64,000 nt of DNA, from contig NZ_FXAK01000002.1 in assembly GCF_900177515.1 (NCBI RefSeq), positions 724,001 through 788,000 of the forward strand. Reading direction: 5' to 3'. The notes under the pieces were generated by a model. The model saw only the letters and a list, made by a program, of their open reading frames with translations. It had not been told where the DNA came from and ran no database searches. The first letter of the stretch is position 1. Each line of letters opens with the position of its first letter. This stretch comes from Azospirillum oryzae. Lineage in GTDB: Bacteria; Pseudomonadota; Alphaproteobacteria; Azospirillales; Azospirillaceae. Shown piece after piece: positions 17,422 to 25,282 of this stretch. The position numbers and the translations under genes were made by a program.

Positions 17422-18348
17422 TTACCGGGGAATGGCGGCGGTGATCTTTGCGTGCGGCCCGGCGGTCTGCGCAGCCCAGGCTTCGTTGGCCTGGTCGAAG
17501 CGGTAATCGGCGTAATCGACGGTTATGGCCTGTTCACGGGCGATGACCAGCAGGCGTTCCCATATCGCGCGCCGGTCGGCGGGGGGACGCTGTCCCGTGC
17601 CGATGCAGGACAGGGAGCGGAACAGCAGATCCGCGATGTCCAGCTTGACCTCCCGCCCGGCTCCGGTGCCGATGGTGAAGATCCGCGCACCCCAGCGTGT
17701 CGCCTTCAGAGCGGCCAGCATGGGTGTCCCGCAGACGAGGTCGAGCACCACGTCGAAGCCTTCCCCCGCCTCGGCCTTCAGCGCGGCGACGTCATCCTCG
17801 CCGCCCAGACGGACGGCCGCGTCGGCGATTCCGCGCTCCACCAGCCGGGCCAGCGCCCGCTCGTTGCGGGCGGCGGCGACCACGCGCCCGGCGCCAAGGT
17901 GGCGAGCCAGTTGCAAGGCGATCTGCCCCAGCGTGCCGGTGGCCCCCAGGACGAGGACGCGCTCGCCCTTTTGGATGTTTGCCTGTTCCAGGGGAACCAG
18001 CGCGCCGGTTCCGGCGATGCCCATCACGATCGCCAGCTTGTCGTCGACCCCGTCGGGAACCTCCCACACCTCCTCGGTCGGAACGAGGGTGCGCTCCGCC
18101 CAGGCGCCATAGGGCTGCACCGACCGCTCACCGAAATAGACCCGCCGGCCATCGGCGGTGCGGCCGACCCCCTCGCCACGGATGACGCAGGGATATTGGA
18201 TGCCGAGGCGGTAGGCGCCCAGCACGTCCCAGCCGCCAAGCCCGACGGTATCGACGTCGATCAGGACCGCACCGTCGCGGGGCTGGGGTTCCGGGAACTC
18301 GGCGATGACAGGGGCGACGCCCCGCTCCGTGATGACGGCTGCGCGCAT
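17422..18348 (-). CDS. Quinone oxidoreductase-like MDR-family dehydrogenase
   Basis: A 308-residue medium-chain dehydrogenase/reductase. It has the N-terminal GroES-like domain and the nucleotide-binding loop VLGATGTLGQIALQLARHLG. The cysteines and histidines of the catalytic and structural zinc sites are not apparent, which points to the zinc-independent quinone-oxidoreductase or enoyl-reductase subgroup. The ATG follows GAGGAGT. It is convergent with the flavoprotein gene and has an AT-rich upstream region with repeated AACAATATT-type motifs. Confidence 0.86.
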   Translation of the reverse strand: MRAAVITERGVAPVIAEFPEPQPRDGAVLIDVDTVGLGGWDVLGAYRLGIQYPCVIRGEGVGRTADGRRVYFGERSVQPYGAWAERTLVPTEEVWEVPDGVDDKLAIVMGIAGTGALVPLEQANIQKGERVLVLGATGTLGQIALQLARHLGAGRVVAAARNERALARLVERGIADAAVRLGGEDDVAALKAEAGEGFDVVLDLVCGTPMLAALKATRWGARIFTIGTGAGREVKLDIADLLFRSLSCIGTGQRPPADRRAIWERLLVIAREQAITVDYADYRFDQANEAWAAQTAGPHAKITAAIPR

Positions 18349-18463
18349 TTGGCGACTCCTCTGTTGGATGCCCCGGCGTGGTTCGAGAGGCGCGTCGGTC
18401 AGAGTCAGATCGGGGCCTGTTCGGCTCCAGACACGTGGCTCCAGCCTGCGAGGCTAATTTTTT

Positions 18464-18494
18464 GAACAATATTTTTATATATGTACAATATTGT
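18464..18494. promoter_or_regulatory. Tandem AT-rich operator/promoter motifs
   Basis: AACAATATT (18465-18473) and TACAATATT (18484-18492) are direct repeats spaced 19 bp apart in a conspicuously AT-rich stretch upstream of the minus-strand dehydrogenase. The second copy includes the palindrome ACAATATTGT. GTACAATATT also occurs in reverse at 3436-3445. This suggests a common regulator site overlapping promoters. Confidence 0.4.
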
Positions 18495-18635
18495 GCCTCA
18501 TGTCAAGCGAATGGAGGAGCGTTGGAGCTGATCTTGCCCCGGATCGGTGGTTCTTGCGCACTTTTCGTGATGCCGGTGGCACCCAACGCCAGGGATGATC
18601 ACATGAGGTGAACATCGCACCAGATTCAGTTCACC

Positions 18636-18840
18636 GTGACCAAGCGCCTCCTCCCAATGATCCCCAATGGTCTCTGTGTCGAGCATGTTCTGCCGGAGCC
18701 GGACCGCATCACCATCTTCGTCCGCCCCCGACACTCATCAAGTCCCTTGCCCGCGTTGCCACGCGCCTTCGTCGCGGGTGCACAGCCGCTATGAGCGCCG
18801 GTTGGCCGATTTGCCATGGCAAGGCCGGCCGGCAATTCGG
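18636..18840 (+). pseudogene. ISL3-family transposase N-terminal remnant (frameshifted)
   Basis: Two reading frames together spell an ISL3 transposase start: LLPMIPNGLCVEHVLPEP first, then after a frameshift near 18730 the zinc-finger part PCPRCHAPSSRVHSRYERR and LADLPWQGRP. The match stops at about 18840, where the next IS end (TTCAAAGTTTTGTGTGGATG) begins. The fragment is therefore broken both by a frameshift and by truncation. Confidence 0.65.
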
Positions 18841-18841
18841 T

Positions 18842-19287
18842 TCTTCAAAGTTTTGTGTGGATGATCGGAGCGTGTTTCACCTTTTGATGTTCGCGTCAGG
18901 CGTAACCGAGGACGCGAGCGCGCAGCAGATCGAAGCCGGCCCGGCCATACATCGTGCGCTTGATCGCCTTCAGCCGGTTGACTTGGCCCTCGACCTGACC
19001 GCTGCTCCACGGCTCGCTCAGGGCGGCGCACACCGCGTTCTCGTCGCGGCGGATCCCGGCGGCCAACGATGACAGCGCGCTGATCTCTGCCTCGCGCAGC
19101 CAGCCATCGAATGGGGCGGGCACCTTGCCCTTCACCTTCTCGCAGAAGCGGGTGATGAGATCGGCGGCCGTCGTGATCGACGGCGAGCGCTCCCGCAACG
19201 CCTGGACAAAGCGGCAGTCCTCGTCGGTCATCCTGTCGGGATCGCCCGCCTGGAGGCGCCGACGCTGGACCACGCCAACATCCGCGG
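18842..19287 (-). pseudogene. ISL3-family transposase C-terminal fragment (copy 1)
   Basis: From 18896 upward on the minus strand the sequence encodes the C-terminal part of an ISL3 DDE transposase, including SEPWSSGQVEGQVNRLKAIK and RTMYGRAGFDLLRARVL. The catalytic N-terminal two thirds are missing. A second copy, about 90 percent identical in protein, lies in inverted orientation at 23150-23532, and the flanking non-coding end is also duplicated. Confidence 0.76.
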
Positions 19288-19315
19288 TTCGCGGTACTTT
19301 CATTAGGAGCCCACC

Positions 19316-19966
19316 ATACTTTCCCATCCCACCTTCGACCAGCTCAGCGACCTGGGTCTGCACGGCATGGCCAAGGCGCTGCGCGAGATGCAGGCCAACC
19401 GCGAGGCCAGCACCCTCAGCCATGAGGAATGGCTGGGTGTGCTGCTCGATCACGAGGTGACGCTGCGCCGGCAGAAACGTTTCGAAGCACGCGCCAAGAG
19501 CGCCCGGCTGCGCCATCCCGCCGTGATCGAGGATGTTGATTTCCGAGCGCCGCGTGGGTTGGACCGCGCGCTGTTCCAGAAGCTGGCGGCCTGCCGATGG
19601 ATCCACGATCACCAGAACGTGATCATCACCGGGCCGACCGGCATCGGCAAATCCTGGCTGGCCTGCGCGCTTGGCCACCGTGCCTACTGCGAGAACCTAT
19701 CGGTACTCTACCAGCGGATGCCTCGGCTGTTCGAGAGCCTGGCCCTGGCACACGGCGACGGCCGTTATGCCCGCCTGATGCGCGGCTTCGCCCGAGTGCG
19801 GCTTCTCATCCTGGACGATTGGGGACCAGAGCCACTGAACGCAGAGCAACGCCGCGACCTGCTCGAGATCGTAGAGGACCGCTACAACGCCGGCTCTGTG
19901 CTGATCACCAGCCAAATCCCCGCGGACCGCTGGCACGAACTCGTCGGGGACCCAACCGTTTCATAA
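19316..19966 (+). pseudogene. istB: istB, 5' part (IS21 helper ATPase), interrupted
   Basis: This encodes the first roughly 215 residues of IstB, the AAA+ ATPase of IS21 transposition: LSDLGLHGMAKALREMQANR, Walker A GPTGIGKSW and Walker B LLILDDWG. The expected start codon position at 19316 is ATA, after an AGGAG sequence. The next usable ATG is internal, so expression is doubtful. The reading stops after HELVGDPT where a serine-recombinase element is inserted, and it resumes at 22560. The partner gene istA is gone except perhaps its last codons. Confidence 0.86.
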
Positions 19967-22066
19967 TGCCTTCCTCCTTGACGGGGTGGTGCGTCGAACC
20001 AGAGTACGGAGTTCCGGGATGCGCTCCTCCTCGAGCATAATCTGCCAGGGCAGGCCCTTGGCGAGCTGATGCCCGGACAGACGGCCACACTTCAGCCACT
20101 TCAAGATAGTCTGGGCCGTTACTCCGAGCACTTTGGCTGCGCCCTGGATTGAGTAGCTGCCATCCGGCCAACGGACGGGATTGGCCTCGGCCCCATTGAT
20201 CTTCACCGTCGCGATGCCCCACCGCTTGCGCAGCAGGAAAACGAGCCCATGGTCGAACGTCGTTCCACGGCTCGACAGGAACCCTTCTGCATTCAAAGTC
20301 TCGGCGATTTCTCCGTCCATCTTACCCGCGGCGTTCAAAGCGCGTACGCGGCCTTCCAACTCCTCGATCTCGGCATAGCAGTCGTAGGAGTGCACGGTCC
20401 GCCGCAGATCATGTTCGCTGACGGCCCCGGTTTGCCAAACGAGGCGGATCAACACTCGGCCGGGAACCTGTTTCTGGTCGAGGATGGCTTCCTGGATGAT
20501 CAAGCGCACGATACGCTTGCGGTCCGCAGCCGTGGTCGTCTGCGCGTGCCATACGGCCGAGAGATTCGCCCCGACCGCCAGGATCTCGGTGCGTTCGGCA
20601 TCGCTCAGGGCCAAGGGTTGCTCCCGGTACCAGTGCTCGTACTCCGTCTCTACCTGCTCAACGGCGCGCAGCCGCTCCTCCCAGGCCCGTTCCAAGGACC
20701 GGGCGACCAGCCGGTTTTCCGGTTCGACCGCGTCGTATTGTCGACGAGCACGCTCCGCCTCGTACCGAGCCCGTTCACGCCGGAGGGCCCATTGCCGCTC
20801 CAATAGACGGGCTTCCTCGTCAAGGGTGCTCAGCGCGGCAATGGCCAGGGCCACCCGGTCGGGCGTGAGCGCTTCCAGCACAAGACGTTCGATTTCGGCA
20901 TCGACCGCCAGGGCACGGACTTCCTGACACATCGGAGCCCCACTCTGATGTTTGTCGGCGCCGCAGCGATACACCGGATACTCGCCGTGGGGGCCGGAGT
21001 ATCCCAGTCCCATCCGACGCCCACACCGTCCGCACACGGCGATCCCTTGCAGCAGAGCCATGCCCTTGCGAGGCACGCCCCGGTGTCCAGCGCTGTAGCG
21101 GTTGATGTTGTCCGACAGCCGTTTCTGGTTGGCCATGAACTCCTCCCAACCGATGTAGCCGGGGTGAGCCTCCAACAGGCACACCGGCCATGCGTCCGGC
21201 GGCCGCGTCACCGTTCCACTGCGCGGCACTCCGGCCCGCCGACGGCCCGGGTCCTGGAAGTGGCGGCCGTAAACGTAGGCGCCGGCGTAAGACGGGTTCT
21301 TCAGGATGTTGAGCACCCGGCTGCTGTCAGCTGGCTGCCACACCACCGCGTGCGGCGCGGGGCCCCGCAACGGGCGTACCGGCACCAACAAGCCGGCGCG
21401 CTGCAGCGCCCGCATAACCGCATGGGCGCTCCCCAGATCACGGAAGAGATGAAACACCAAGTTCAGGCGCGCCTGAACCTCCTCGTCGGGATTGAGGACA
21501 ATCATGCCGCCGCGGTCCTCGGCCAATCCGGCTGGCAGCGGCTGGCGCAACTCGCCACGTTCCGCCTTCTGGCGTTCACCTTGGTGGAGCCGGATCTTGA
21601 TCTGGTGTAGTTCCGCCTCGCTCATGATACCGGACAGGCCCAGCAGCAGCCGGTCGTGGTAGGCGGCCGGGTCGAACAGCCGTTCGCCATCGGCGATCAG
21701 CACGCCGAAGAGGCCGCACAGTTCGATGAGCTGGTACCAGTCACGGTTATTGCGGGCCAAGCGAGAGGCGTCCAGGCTGAGCACGAGGCCGGCGTGGCCA
21801 AGGCCGATCTCGGCGATCAGCTTCTGAAAGCCCTGCCGACCGTCGCTGCTTGCGCCGGAACAGCCGAGATCCTCATCGATGACCTGGACCCGCTCCCGCG
21901 GCCAACCAAGATGAAGGGCGCGGTCGACCAACCGGTACTGCAGCTCAGTGCTCTCTTGGTGCTGGCGGACTTGCCCGACCGATGACTGCCGCACATAAAT
22001 GAAGGCCAGCTTGGCACGATGCGCCGTGGTGACCAGGTCCTCATGGGGAAGCGTCGCGGTCAGCAT
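19961..22066 (-). CDS. Large serine recombinase (recombinase family protein)
   Basis: A 701-residue recombinase. The N-terminal resolvase domain begins FIYVRQSSVGQVRQHQESTE with the nucleophilic Ser in VRQSS and continues with LSLDASRLARNNRDWY. Then come the recombinase domain (LNILKNPSYAGAYVYGR), a zinc ribbon (CGRCGRRMG and a later YRCG), a coiled-coil-like stretch rich in Arg/Glu, and a C-terminal helix-turn-helix (SIQGAAKVLGVTAQTILKWL). With two short upstream genes on the same strand it forms a self-contained element that has integrated into istB. It appears intact. Confidence 0.92.
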   Translation of the reverse strand: MLTATLPHEDLVTTAHRAKLAFIYVRQSSVGQVRQHQESTELQYRLVDRALHLGWPRERVQVIDEDLGCSGASSDGRQGFQKLIAEIGLGHAGLVLSLDASRLARNNRDWYQLIELCGLFGVLIADGERLFDPAAYHDRLLLGLSGIMSEAELHQIKIRLHQGERQKAERGELRQPLPAGLAEDRGGMIVLNPDEEVQARLNLVFHLFRDLGSAHAVMRALQRAGLLVPVRPLRGPAPHAVVWQPADSSRVLNILKNPSYAGAYVYGRHFQDPGRRRAGVPRSGTVTRPPDAWPVCLLEAHPGYIGWEEFMANQKRLSDNINRYSAGHRGVPRKGMALLQGIAVCGRCGRRMGLGYSGPHGEYPVYRCGADKHQSGAPMCQEVRALAVDAEIERLVLEALTPDRVALAIAALSTLDEEARLLERQWALRRERARYEAERARRQYDAVEPENRLVARSLERAWEERLRAVEQVETEYEHWYREQPLALSDAERTEILAVGANLSAVWHAQTTTAADRKRIVRLIIQEAILDQKQVPGRVLIRLVWQTGAVSEHDLRRTVHSYDCYAEIEELEGRVRALNAAGKMDGEIAETLNAEGFLSSRGTTFDHGLVFLLRKRWGIATVKINGAEANPVRWPDGSYSIQGAAKVLGVTAQTILKWLKCGRLSGHQLAKGLPWQIMLEEERIPELRTLVRRTTPSRRKAL

Positions 22067-22247
22067 GATGCACCTTTGGAACGCTGGGAGTATCCGGCCT
22101 GTGCATCCGAGCCATCATGCCGGCGTACACCGCAGCGATTGTCCGGCGCGTGTCCGGTGGCAGTGCCGACCACAGCGTCGTTGGTGTCGCCGAGGGCTTC
22201 GGCGGCAGATTGGCTTGGGGCCGGGGCGCCGAAGCGATGTGGCTCAT
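22041..22247 (-). CDS. Small accessory protein of the serine-recombinase element
   Basis: A 68-residue reading frame with the conserved-looking core LWSALPPDTRRTIAAVYAGM. Short proteins with this type of sequence commonly sit between a DUF5372 gene and a large recombinase gene. It overlaps the 3' part of the DUF5372 frame and the 5' end of the recombinase gene, so translational coupling is likely. Function unknown. Confidence 0.45.
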   Translation of the reverse strand: MSHIASAPRPQANLPPKPSATPTTLWSALPPDTRRTIAAVYAGMMARMHRPDTPSVPKVHHADRDASP

Positions 22248-22530
22248 CGGCGACCTCCTCTCTCGAAACCTTCAACAGCGCCCGCAGGCATTCGGCCAAG
22301 GGCAGCAGCGTCCGCACGGTGATGCGTGCATCACCCCGGTCGGCCGGCATGCACTCCACTGCTTCCAAGACCGAGACAAGATCGGTAGCCGCCCGGTGAA
22401 CGTGCCGGTGTCGCCCGTCGGGGAGAACGACAGTTACCCAGTCCGGACCACGGGGCGACGGTTCCGCTACGACTTCAAGGCGTTGACCGTAAAGGGAATG
22501 TCGCCGATCCACGATCGTGACCTCAGTCAC
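22060..22530 (-). CDS. DUF5372-like protein of the serine-recombinase element
   Basis: A protein of up to 156 residues whose N-terminal half (VTIVDRRHSLYGQRLEVV, then WVTVVLPDGRHRHVHRAATD) resembles DUF5372, a family found upstream of large serine recombinases. The C-terminal third overlaps the next gene in another frame and looks less conserved, so the functional protein may be shorter in relatives. It probably assists or directs recombination; this is inferred from gene order only. Confidence 0.6.
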   Translation of the reverse strand: MTEVTIVDRRHSLYGQRLEVVAEPSPRGPDWVTVVLPDGRHRHVHRAATDLVSVLEAVECMPADRGDARITVRTLLPLAECLRALLKVSREEVADEPHRFGAPAPSQSAAEALGDTNDAVVGTATGHAPDNRCGVRRHDGSDAQAGYSQRSKGASC

Positions 22531-22559
22531 CAGCCGATCAACAACTGTGGCAGCCTGCG

Positions 22560-22757
22560 ATGATTGGGGATCCGACTCTCGGGGACGCGATCTTGGACCG
22601 CATTCTTCACAACGCCTACCGCATCGACCTCACCGGAGACTCAATGCGCAAGCAGCGACGCCAGCCAGCCCTGGCCGACGGAGAGGAACGAGACCGCCGG
22701 GCGCCCCCCGGAGCTCCACAGGCACCTTCCAGGCAAGCCGGCCGCTCTCCAGCGTGA
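22560..22757 (+). pseudogene. istB: istB, 3' part
   Basis: The reading resumes with IGDPTLGDAILDRILHNAYR and IDLTGDSMRK, the standard IstB C-terminus that is missing from the 5' part ending at 19966. The two parts would join at the GDPT motif, where the DNA is GGGGACCCAAC on the left and GGGGATCCGAC on the right. Confidence 0.82.
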
Positions 22758-22897
22758 TGAGGCGCGCTCACGACCGGCTTGCCCGGGGCCCTCCTGTGGA
22801 TTGCGGGGACGCCCTCCACCTCGACATGAGCATGGCGGCTTGACCCGACGACATGCTCATGCGACACGAAAAACGCCTCGCGGGGATACGCCACCCC

Positions 22898-22986
22898 GGC
22901 CGCTTTCCTTCGGAACCCTGGCCGGCTTCAGTTTGGAACAGTGGCCGCCTTCAAATCGGAATACCCGGCCGGCGTCATCGGAATCT
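22898..22986. repeat. IS21-type terminal repeats (four copies)
   Basis: Four imperfect direct repeats of the form GGCCGgcTTCAnnTCGGAA start at 22898, 22920, 22943 and 22967, spaced 22 to 24 bp. Multiple terminal repeats of this kind mark IS21 ends, where the IstA transposase binds. This identifies the right end of the IS21 remnant at about 22990. Confidence 0.72.
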
Positions 22987-23149
22987 GCAGGCGGATCCTG
23001 CCGCCGGCGCCGGGTTCCCCAATCCCGCACGACGCTGTACTGTCTGGGAAACCCGCGCTCCTGGAGTTCCCGCCACGGCGCTCCGGCAACCCGCCTGCCA
23101 GCGATCCTCCAGATAACCATGGTACGGATTGAGAATGCTGGTGCCGCGG

Positions 23150-23532
23150 TCGGCATGCTGCCATGTCGGCGCCTCCGGGCGGGCGATCCCGACAGGATGA
23201 CCGACGAGGACTGCCGCTTTGTCCAGGCGTTGCGGGAGCGCTCGCCGTCGATCGCGACGGCCGCCGATCTCATCACCCGCTTCTGCGAGATGGTAAAGGG
23301 CAAGGCGCCCGCCCCCTTCGATGGCTGGCTGCGTGAAGCAGAGATCAGCGCGCTGTCACCGTTCGCCGCCGGGATCCGCCGCGACGAGGACGCGGTGCGC
23401 GCCGCCCTGAGCGAGCCGTGGAGCAGCGGTCAGGTCGAGGGCCAAGTCAACCGGCTGAAGGTGATCAAGCGCACGATGTATGGCCGGGCCGGCTTTGATC
23501 TGCTGCGCGCTCGCGTTCTCGGTCACGCCTGA
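23150..23532 (+). pseudogene. ISL3-family transposase C-terminal fragment (copy 2)
   Basis: The inverted counterpart of the fragment at 18842-19287: DPDRMTDEDCRFVQALRERS through RTMYGRAGFDLLRARVLGHA. It differs from copy 1 at about ten residues, so the copies diverged some time ago or derive from two related insertions. The IS end follows at 23540-23590. No complete ISL3 transposase exists in the window. Confidence 0.76.
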
Positions 23533-23654
23533 CGCGAACATCAAAAGGTGAAACACGCTCCGGTCATCCACACAAAACTTGGAAGAGCCCAGCGTTGCAG
23601 GCCGATGCACACAATCACGACCTCAACCCACCCAAAGGTCCGCGATCGGTGCAG

Positions 23655-24950
23655 TCAAACCGGTGCATCAGCCAGGGACATGGGGCGATTTGGACGAAGG
23701 CGAAACTTGCGCCGGCGGTTTCGCTGCGAAGTGGATTGGTCCAGTGCGTCAGCGATGACGGCGGAGATTTGATTGGCTGCGGTTAAGACGGGATCATGTC
23801 CCAGATGGGCGTAACGCTGCGTGGTTGTTGGTTGGGTGTGCCCAAGAATCTTCCCAATGACCAGAAGACTGCTTCCGTTGGCGGCTCCGACGCTGGCGAA
23901 GCTATGTCGAAGATCATGCAATCGAACATCGGGCAGACCGGCTGCGGTGCGGATCTTCTCCCAGGTCCGGTCGATGTTGACCAACTGTCCATGTTGCCCT
24001 TTGCCAGAGATGACGTATTGAACGCCAGACCGGCGTTGGAGCTTGGTCAGGATATCGAGTGCGGCCCGTCCCAACGGTACAATCTTTGCGCCGGTTTTGC
24101 TGTCGGGCAGACGCAAGCAGGAGTGGGCGACATCCACGCAGTCCCAGGTCAGGCTCAGAATTTCGGATTTCCGGCAACCTGTCAGCAGCAGGAGGCGAAT
24201 GGCGGCGATAAGATATGGGTTGGCCCCCTCCTGTTCGAACGCGATCAGTGTCTTGCCAAGTCGGCCTATTTCCTCGGCGGTCAGAAAACGTTCCAGCTTT
24301 CTGACATTGAATGTCTTGATTCCGGCCGCGGGATTGTCGGAGCGGAGCGCCCGAGCCATGGCGAAGGCGAACATCGCTCTCAGCAGGATCACGGTTTGCG
24401 ACGCAGCGCCCTTTCCGCCGGTTGCGCGGCTGCCACCCTTGCTGGAGCGGTGTGGGCTGGCAGTCTTTCCAGCCGCCACGTCGCGCAACAGGCGCTCGAT
24501 ATCACCCCGGGTGATATCCCCGGCTTTTCTTTTTCCCAGCAGGGGCTTGATGTGCCACGTGATCCGTCCCTGGTCGGCCCGGATGGTCGAGGGCTTCTTT
24601 GTTGTGCATCCTTCCGCTATGTACAGATCGCACAGCTCTGACACCGTCAATTCCCGCCGCCTGTCCGCCTTCCGGGCGGCAGGATCGTCGCCGAGATCCA
24701 CCGTGGCCAGCACGCGACGGGCTTCCTGGCGCGCCTGCTCAGGTGTCCAGGGTGATCCATGCCGCCCGATTGTGATGCGGCGGGTTGGCATGCCGCGTCC
24801 GCCGGCGCGGTATTGCACGAGATATGTCTTCGTCCCCGATGGCGTAACTTTCAATCCGAAGCCGCTCAGCTCGCTGTCCCACAGATAAAAATCCCGCGCT
24901 TCAGGCGTCGCATCGTCGACAGCCCGCTTGGTGATCCGTGTCGATGGCAT
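23655..24950 (-). CDS. Tyrosine integrase A (DUF4102/P4-type)
   Basis: A 431-residue integrase with an N-terminal arm-binding domain (YLWDSELSGFGLKVTPSGTK), a SAM-like core-binding domain and a catalytic domain. The tetrad is visible: Arg in LTGCRKSEIL, His-x-x-Arg in HDLRHSF, GH in LGHTQPTTTQ, and the nucleophile in RYAH. It is followed (on the upstream side) by tandem arm-like repeats and a tRNA-Gln 3' fragment at 25137, so it probably integrated at tRNA-Gln. It appears complete; the rest of its element seems lost, because ISL3 debris adjoins it. Confidence 0.92.
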   Translation of the reverse strand: MPSTRITKRAVDDATPEARDFYLWDSELSGFGLKVTPSGTKTYLVQYRAGGRGMPTRRITIGRHGSPWTPEQARQEARRVLATVDLGDDPAARKADRRRELTVSELCDLYIAEGCTTKKPSTIRADQGRITWHIKPLLGKRKAGDITRGDIERLLRDVAAGKTASPHRSSKGGSRATGGKGAASQTVILLRAMFAFAMARALRSDNPAAGIKTFNVRKLERFLTAEEIGRLGKTLIAFEQEGANPYLIAAIRLLLLTGCRKSEILSLTWDCVDVAHSCLRLPDSKTGAKIVPLGRAALDILTKLQRRSGVQYVISGKGQHGQLVNIDRTWEKIRTAAGLPDVRLHDLRHSFASVGAANGSSLLVIGKILGHTQPTTTQRYAHLGHDPVLTAANQISAVIADALDQSTSQRNRRRKFRLRPNRPMSLADAPV

Positions 24951-24990
24951 GGTCGCCCCTCCCGGAATATCGTCCTATATAAATGGGACT

Positions 24991-25012
24991 CCAGTAAGCA
25001 CCCAGTAAGCAC
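24991..25012. repeat. Tandem 11-bp arm-type repeat
   Basis: CCAGTAAGCAC occurs twice without spacing, about 40 bp upstream of integrase A and 125 bp from the tRNA-Gln fragment. Direct repeats here fit arm-type binding sites for the integrase N-terminal domain. Confidence 0.6.
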
Positions 25013-25136
25013 GGTGGAGTGAATGGCGGGATATTCTGGCGATGATCAGCGCAAGCTGACAAGTGAAAATACGTGGTATTACAATGCGTTGTCGTGCCGT
25101 CGCGTATGGTGTCGCAGCAAAGCGCACGCAGTTCTT

Positions 25137-25185
25137 GCGGACTCTGACTCCGCCAGCCTAGGTTCGAATCCTAGTCCCCCAACCA
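25137..25185 (+). pseudogene. tRNA-Gln(CUG) 3' fragment (attachment-site relic)
   Basis: The anticodon arm GCGGA-CTCTGAC-TCCGC, the T arm CTAGG-TTCGAAT-CCTAG and the acceptor strand TCCCCCA plus ACCA are all intact. The matching 5' half (an acceptor beginning TGGGGGA and a D arm) is absent upstream. This is the duplicated 3' portion left by site-specific integration into a tRNA-Gln gene. The last 20 bp (25168-25187) recur at 35228-35247. Confidence 0.75.
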
Positions 25186-25282
25186 ACTCTTGATCTTCCT
25201 CGACAATCTCCGCCCGGCCGGGAAGCGGTGGACCAATGGTCCACAGTCCTGGTCCACATCCCTCTGGTTTCGGGGCTGGGGC

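Larger units (their letters stand above)
18839..23590. mobile_element. Nested ISL3 / IS21 / serine-recombinase composite
   Basis: Two inverted ISL3 ends (AAGTTTTGTGTGGATGA at the left; its reverse complement near 23570-23590) enclose an IS21 remnant whose istB gene is split by a serine-recombinase element of about 2.6 kb. The layers are separately described. The stretch 22758-23150 holds no gene; it contains IS21 terminal repeats. Confidence 0.6.

Noticed and set aside
22898..22986. Four short repeats that could suggest a CRISPR array
   Set aside because: Repeats are imperfect, contiguous without unique spacers, and match the multiple terminal repeats of IS21. No cas genes are in the window.
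25137..25185. A functional tRNA-Gln gene
   Set aside because: The acceptor 5' strand and D arm are missing upstream. Only the 3' half is present, as expected for an integration scar.
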